Source: DATMGU01 sp035555315
GTDB lineage: Bacteria > Pseudomonadota > Alphaproteobacteria > ATCC43930 > CGMCC-115725
DNA: 64,000 nucleotides
NCBI GenBank assembly: GCA_035555315.1
Contig: DATMGU010000121.1
Coordinates: forward strand, 42,616 to 106,615
Direction of reading: 5' to 3'
Position numbers and translations under genes: made by a program. Within the stretch, counting starts at the first letter, position 1, and each line of letters starts with the position of its first letter. Positions 63,044 through 64,000 of the stretch are shown here, in pieces. The notes below the pieces were generated by a model. That model had not been told where the DNA came from and searched no databases. It was given only the letters and a program-made list of their open reading frames with translations.

Positions 63044-64000
63044 ATGAACCGTTTGTTCCGAATTGCCGATTGGCCCTTTATCGTGAAGCTCGGCATAGCG
63101 CCGGCCGTGGCGGTCGGCTTGATGATCCTGCTGGCCGTGACGGGCATGGGCGGTCTCGCCACGCAATCGGCGAGTGTGGGCAAGATCGTCGAAACCAGCG
63201 TCGAGGGGACCGCCCTGCTGGCCGATGCGCAGAACGGCGTGCAGTTGATCAATGGCGGGCTCTATCGGGTGCTGGCGTTGCAGGCGGCGAAAACGCCGGG
63301 GCTCGATGCCGACGCCGAATTGAAGAAGCTCAACGGCCAGATCGATCTGGTTGTGGCCAAGCTCACGGAGTTCCGCGACCGCTTCCCGGCGCCGGAGCAA
63401 AAGTCTCAGATCGCCAAGTTGATCGAGGATATTCAGAAATACAAAGGTGCTGTCGACTGGGTGTCGCAGATGCTCGAGATCGACTTCAGTTCCGCGGTTT
63501 CCTTCCTGGCGCCGTTCGATCAGAATTTCCAGTCCTTGACGGGCATGATCGCGACACTGGTCGCGGCGGGCGGCAAGATATCCCATGACAACGCGGCGAC
63601 CGCGATCGCCGCCGGTTCGGCGACCCGGCAGGGGTTTCTCTGGACGACGATCGTCGCGGTGACGCTGGTCGTCGCCTTCGCGGCTTTGATCGCCCGGGCG
63701 ACCGGCACCTCCATCGGGCGCATCGCCTCGGCGACGCGGCGGCTGGCTGATGGCGATACGAGCATCGACATCGCGGCGCTGGCGCGGCGCGACGAGTTGG
63801 GGGCCATCGTGGCGAGCCTCGACGTCTTCGCCGCGAACCTGACCAAGGTGGCGGCGCTGCAGGTGGAACAGGAGGCGCAGAAGCGCCAGGCGGAAGCGGA
63901 GCGCCGCGCGGCGCTGCTCGATCTGGCGAGCGCCTTCGAGGGCAGCGTGCGCGGCGTCGTCGCCGCCGTCGCCACCTCGGCCGGCGAGGTGCAGGCCTCG
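63044..64000 (+). CDS. Methyl-accepting chemotaxis-type receptor (5' part)
   Basis: The frame is open from the ATG at 63044 to the window end (319 codons), so the gene is incomplete. It has an N-terminal membrane helix (LGIAPAVAVGLMILLAVTGM), a helical periplasmic domain of about 150 residues (GTALLADAQNGVQLINGGLY...), a second helix (TTIVAVTLVVAFAALI), and a HAMP domain (IGRIASATRRLADGDTSIDI) followed by a coiled coil. The signalling domain lies outside the window; a GGDEF or kinase output cannot be excluded. It is 59 bases after the TonB receptor. Confidence 0.78.
   Translation, partial: MNRLFRIADWPFIVKLGIAPAVAVGLMILLAVTGMGGLATQSASVGKIVETSVEGTALLADAQNGVQLINGGLYRVLALQAAKTPGLDADAELKKLNGQIDLVVAKLTEFRDRFPAPEQKSQIAKLIEDIQKYKGAVDWVSQMLEIDFSSAVSFLAPFDQNFQSLTGMIATLVAAGGKISHDNAATAIAAGSATRQGFLWTTIVAVTLVVAFAALIARATGTSIGRIASATRRLADGDTSIDIAALARRDELGAIVASLDVFAANLTKVAALQVEQEAQKRQAEAERRAALLDLASAFEGSVRGVVAAVATSAGEVQAS

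Overview
The window is GC-rich DNA with dense protein coding. It looks like an alphaproteobacterial chromosome, most likely order Rhodospirillales. The ntrY-ntrX genes followed by an hfq-hflX overlap and mazG, a CIRCE-controlled groESL operon, a SAM-II-type leader before metNIQ, and a full glycogen cluster all fit this. No rRNA, tRNA, CRISPR array or transposase was found. The species cannot be named from sequence alone.

Layout. 0-10 kb: ntrYX, a porin, a HAD phosphatase, hfq-hflX, an inositol-monophosphatase-family gene, mazG and a dicarboxylate carrier. 10-14.3 kb: groESL with promoter, CIRCE and terminator, then a lipid kinase / metallophosphoesterase pair. 14.4-19 kb: two solute-binding proteins and a membrane histidine kinase. 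19-27 kb: a PTE-family hydrolase / class III aminotransferase pair, a TetR regulator, and a branched-chain-type ABC importer whose two ATPases are fused. 27-39 kb: the glycogen cluster glgC-glgA-(retropepsin/PDZ protein)-glgP-glgX-malQ, with no glgB in view. 39-44 kb: a catabolic cluster of Fe-alcohol dehydrogenase, MFS carrier and class II aldolase, with a divergent LysR gene. 43.8-44.4 kb: a toxin-antitoxin pair whose toxin is frameshifted. 45-48 kb: metNIQ behind a SAM-II-like riboswitch and attenuator. 48-53 kb: a TPR protein, cpdB-like nucleotidase and an OmpR/EnvZ-type two-component pair. 53.1-55 kb: a toxin-antitoxin island (PhD/VapC-like, HigA-like, PIN/RHH) beside a truncated gene remnant. 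55-60 kb: a sugar-lactone oxidase and an EmrAB-type efflux pair with a divergent TetR gene and a perfect 18-bp operator-like palindrome. 60-64 kb: a YfiR-like periplasmic protein, a TonB-dependent receptor and a chemoreceptor-type protein cut by the window end.

The most noteworthy items are the SAM-II/terminator leader of metNIQ, the YfiR / TonB receptor / chemoreceptor module, the double-retropepsin PDZ protein inside the glycogen operon, the fused LivG-LivF ATPase with a degenerate first signature motif, and the toxin gene broken by an apparent one-base loss. All family assignments come from reading motifs by eye; no database search was run.
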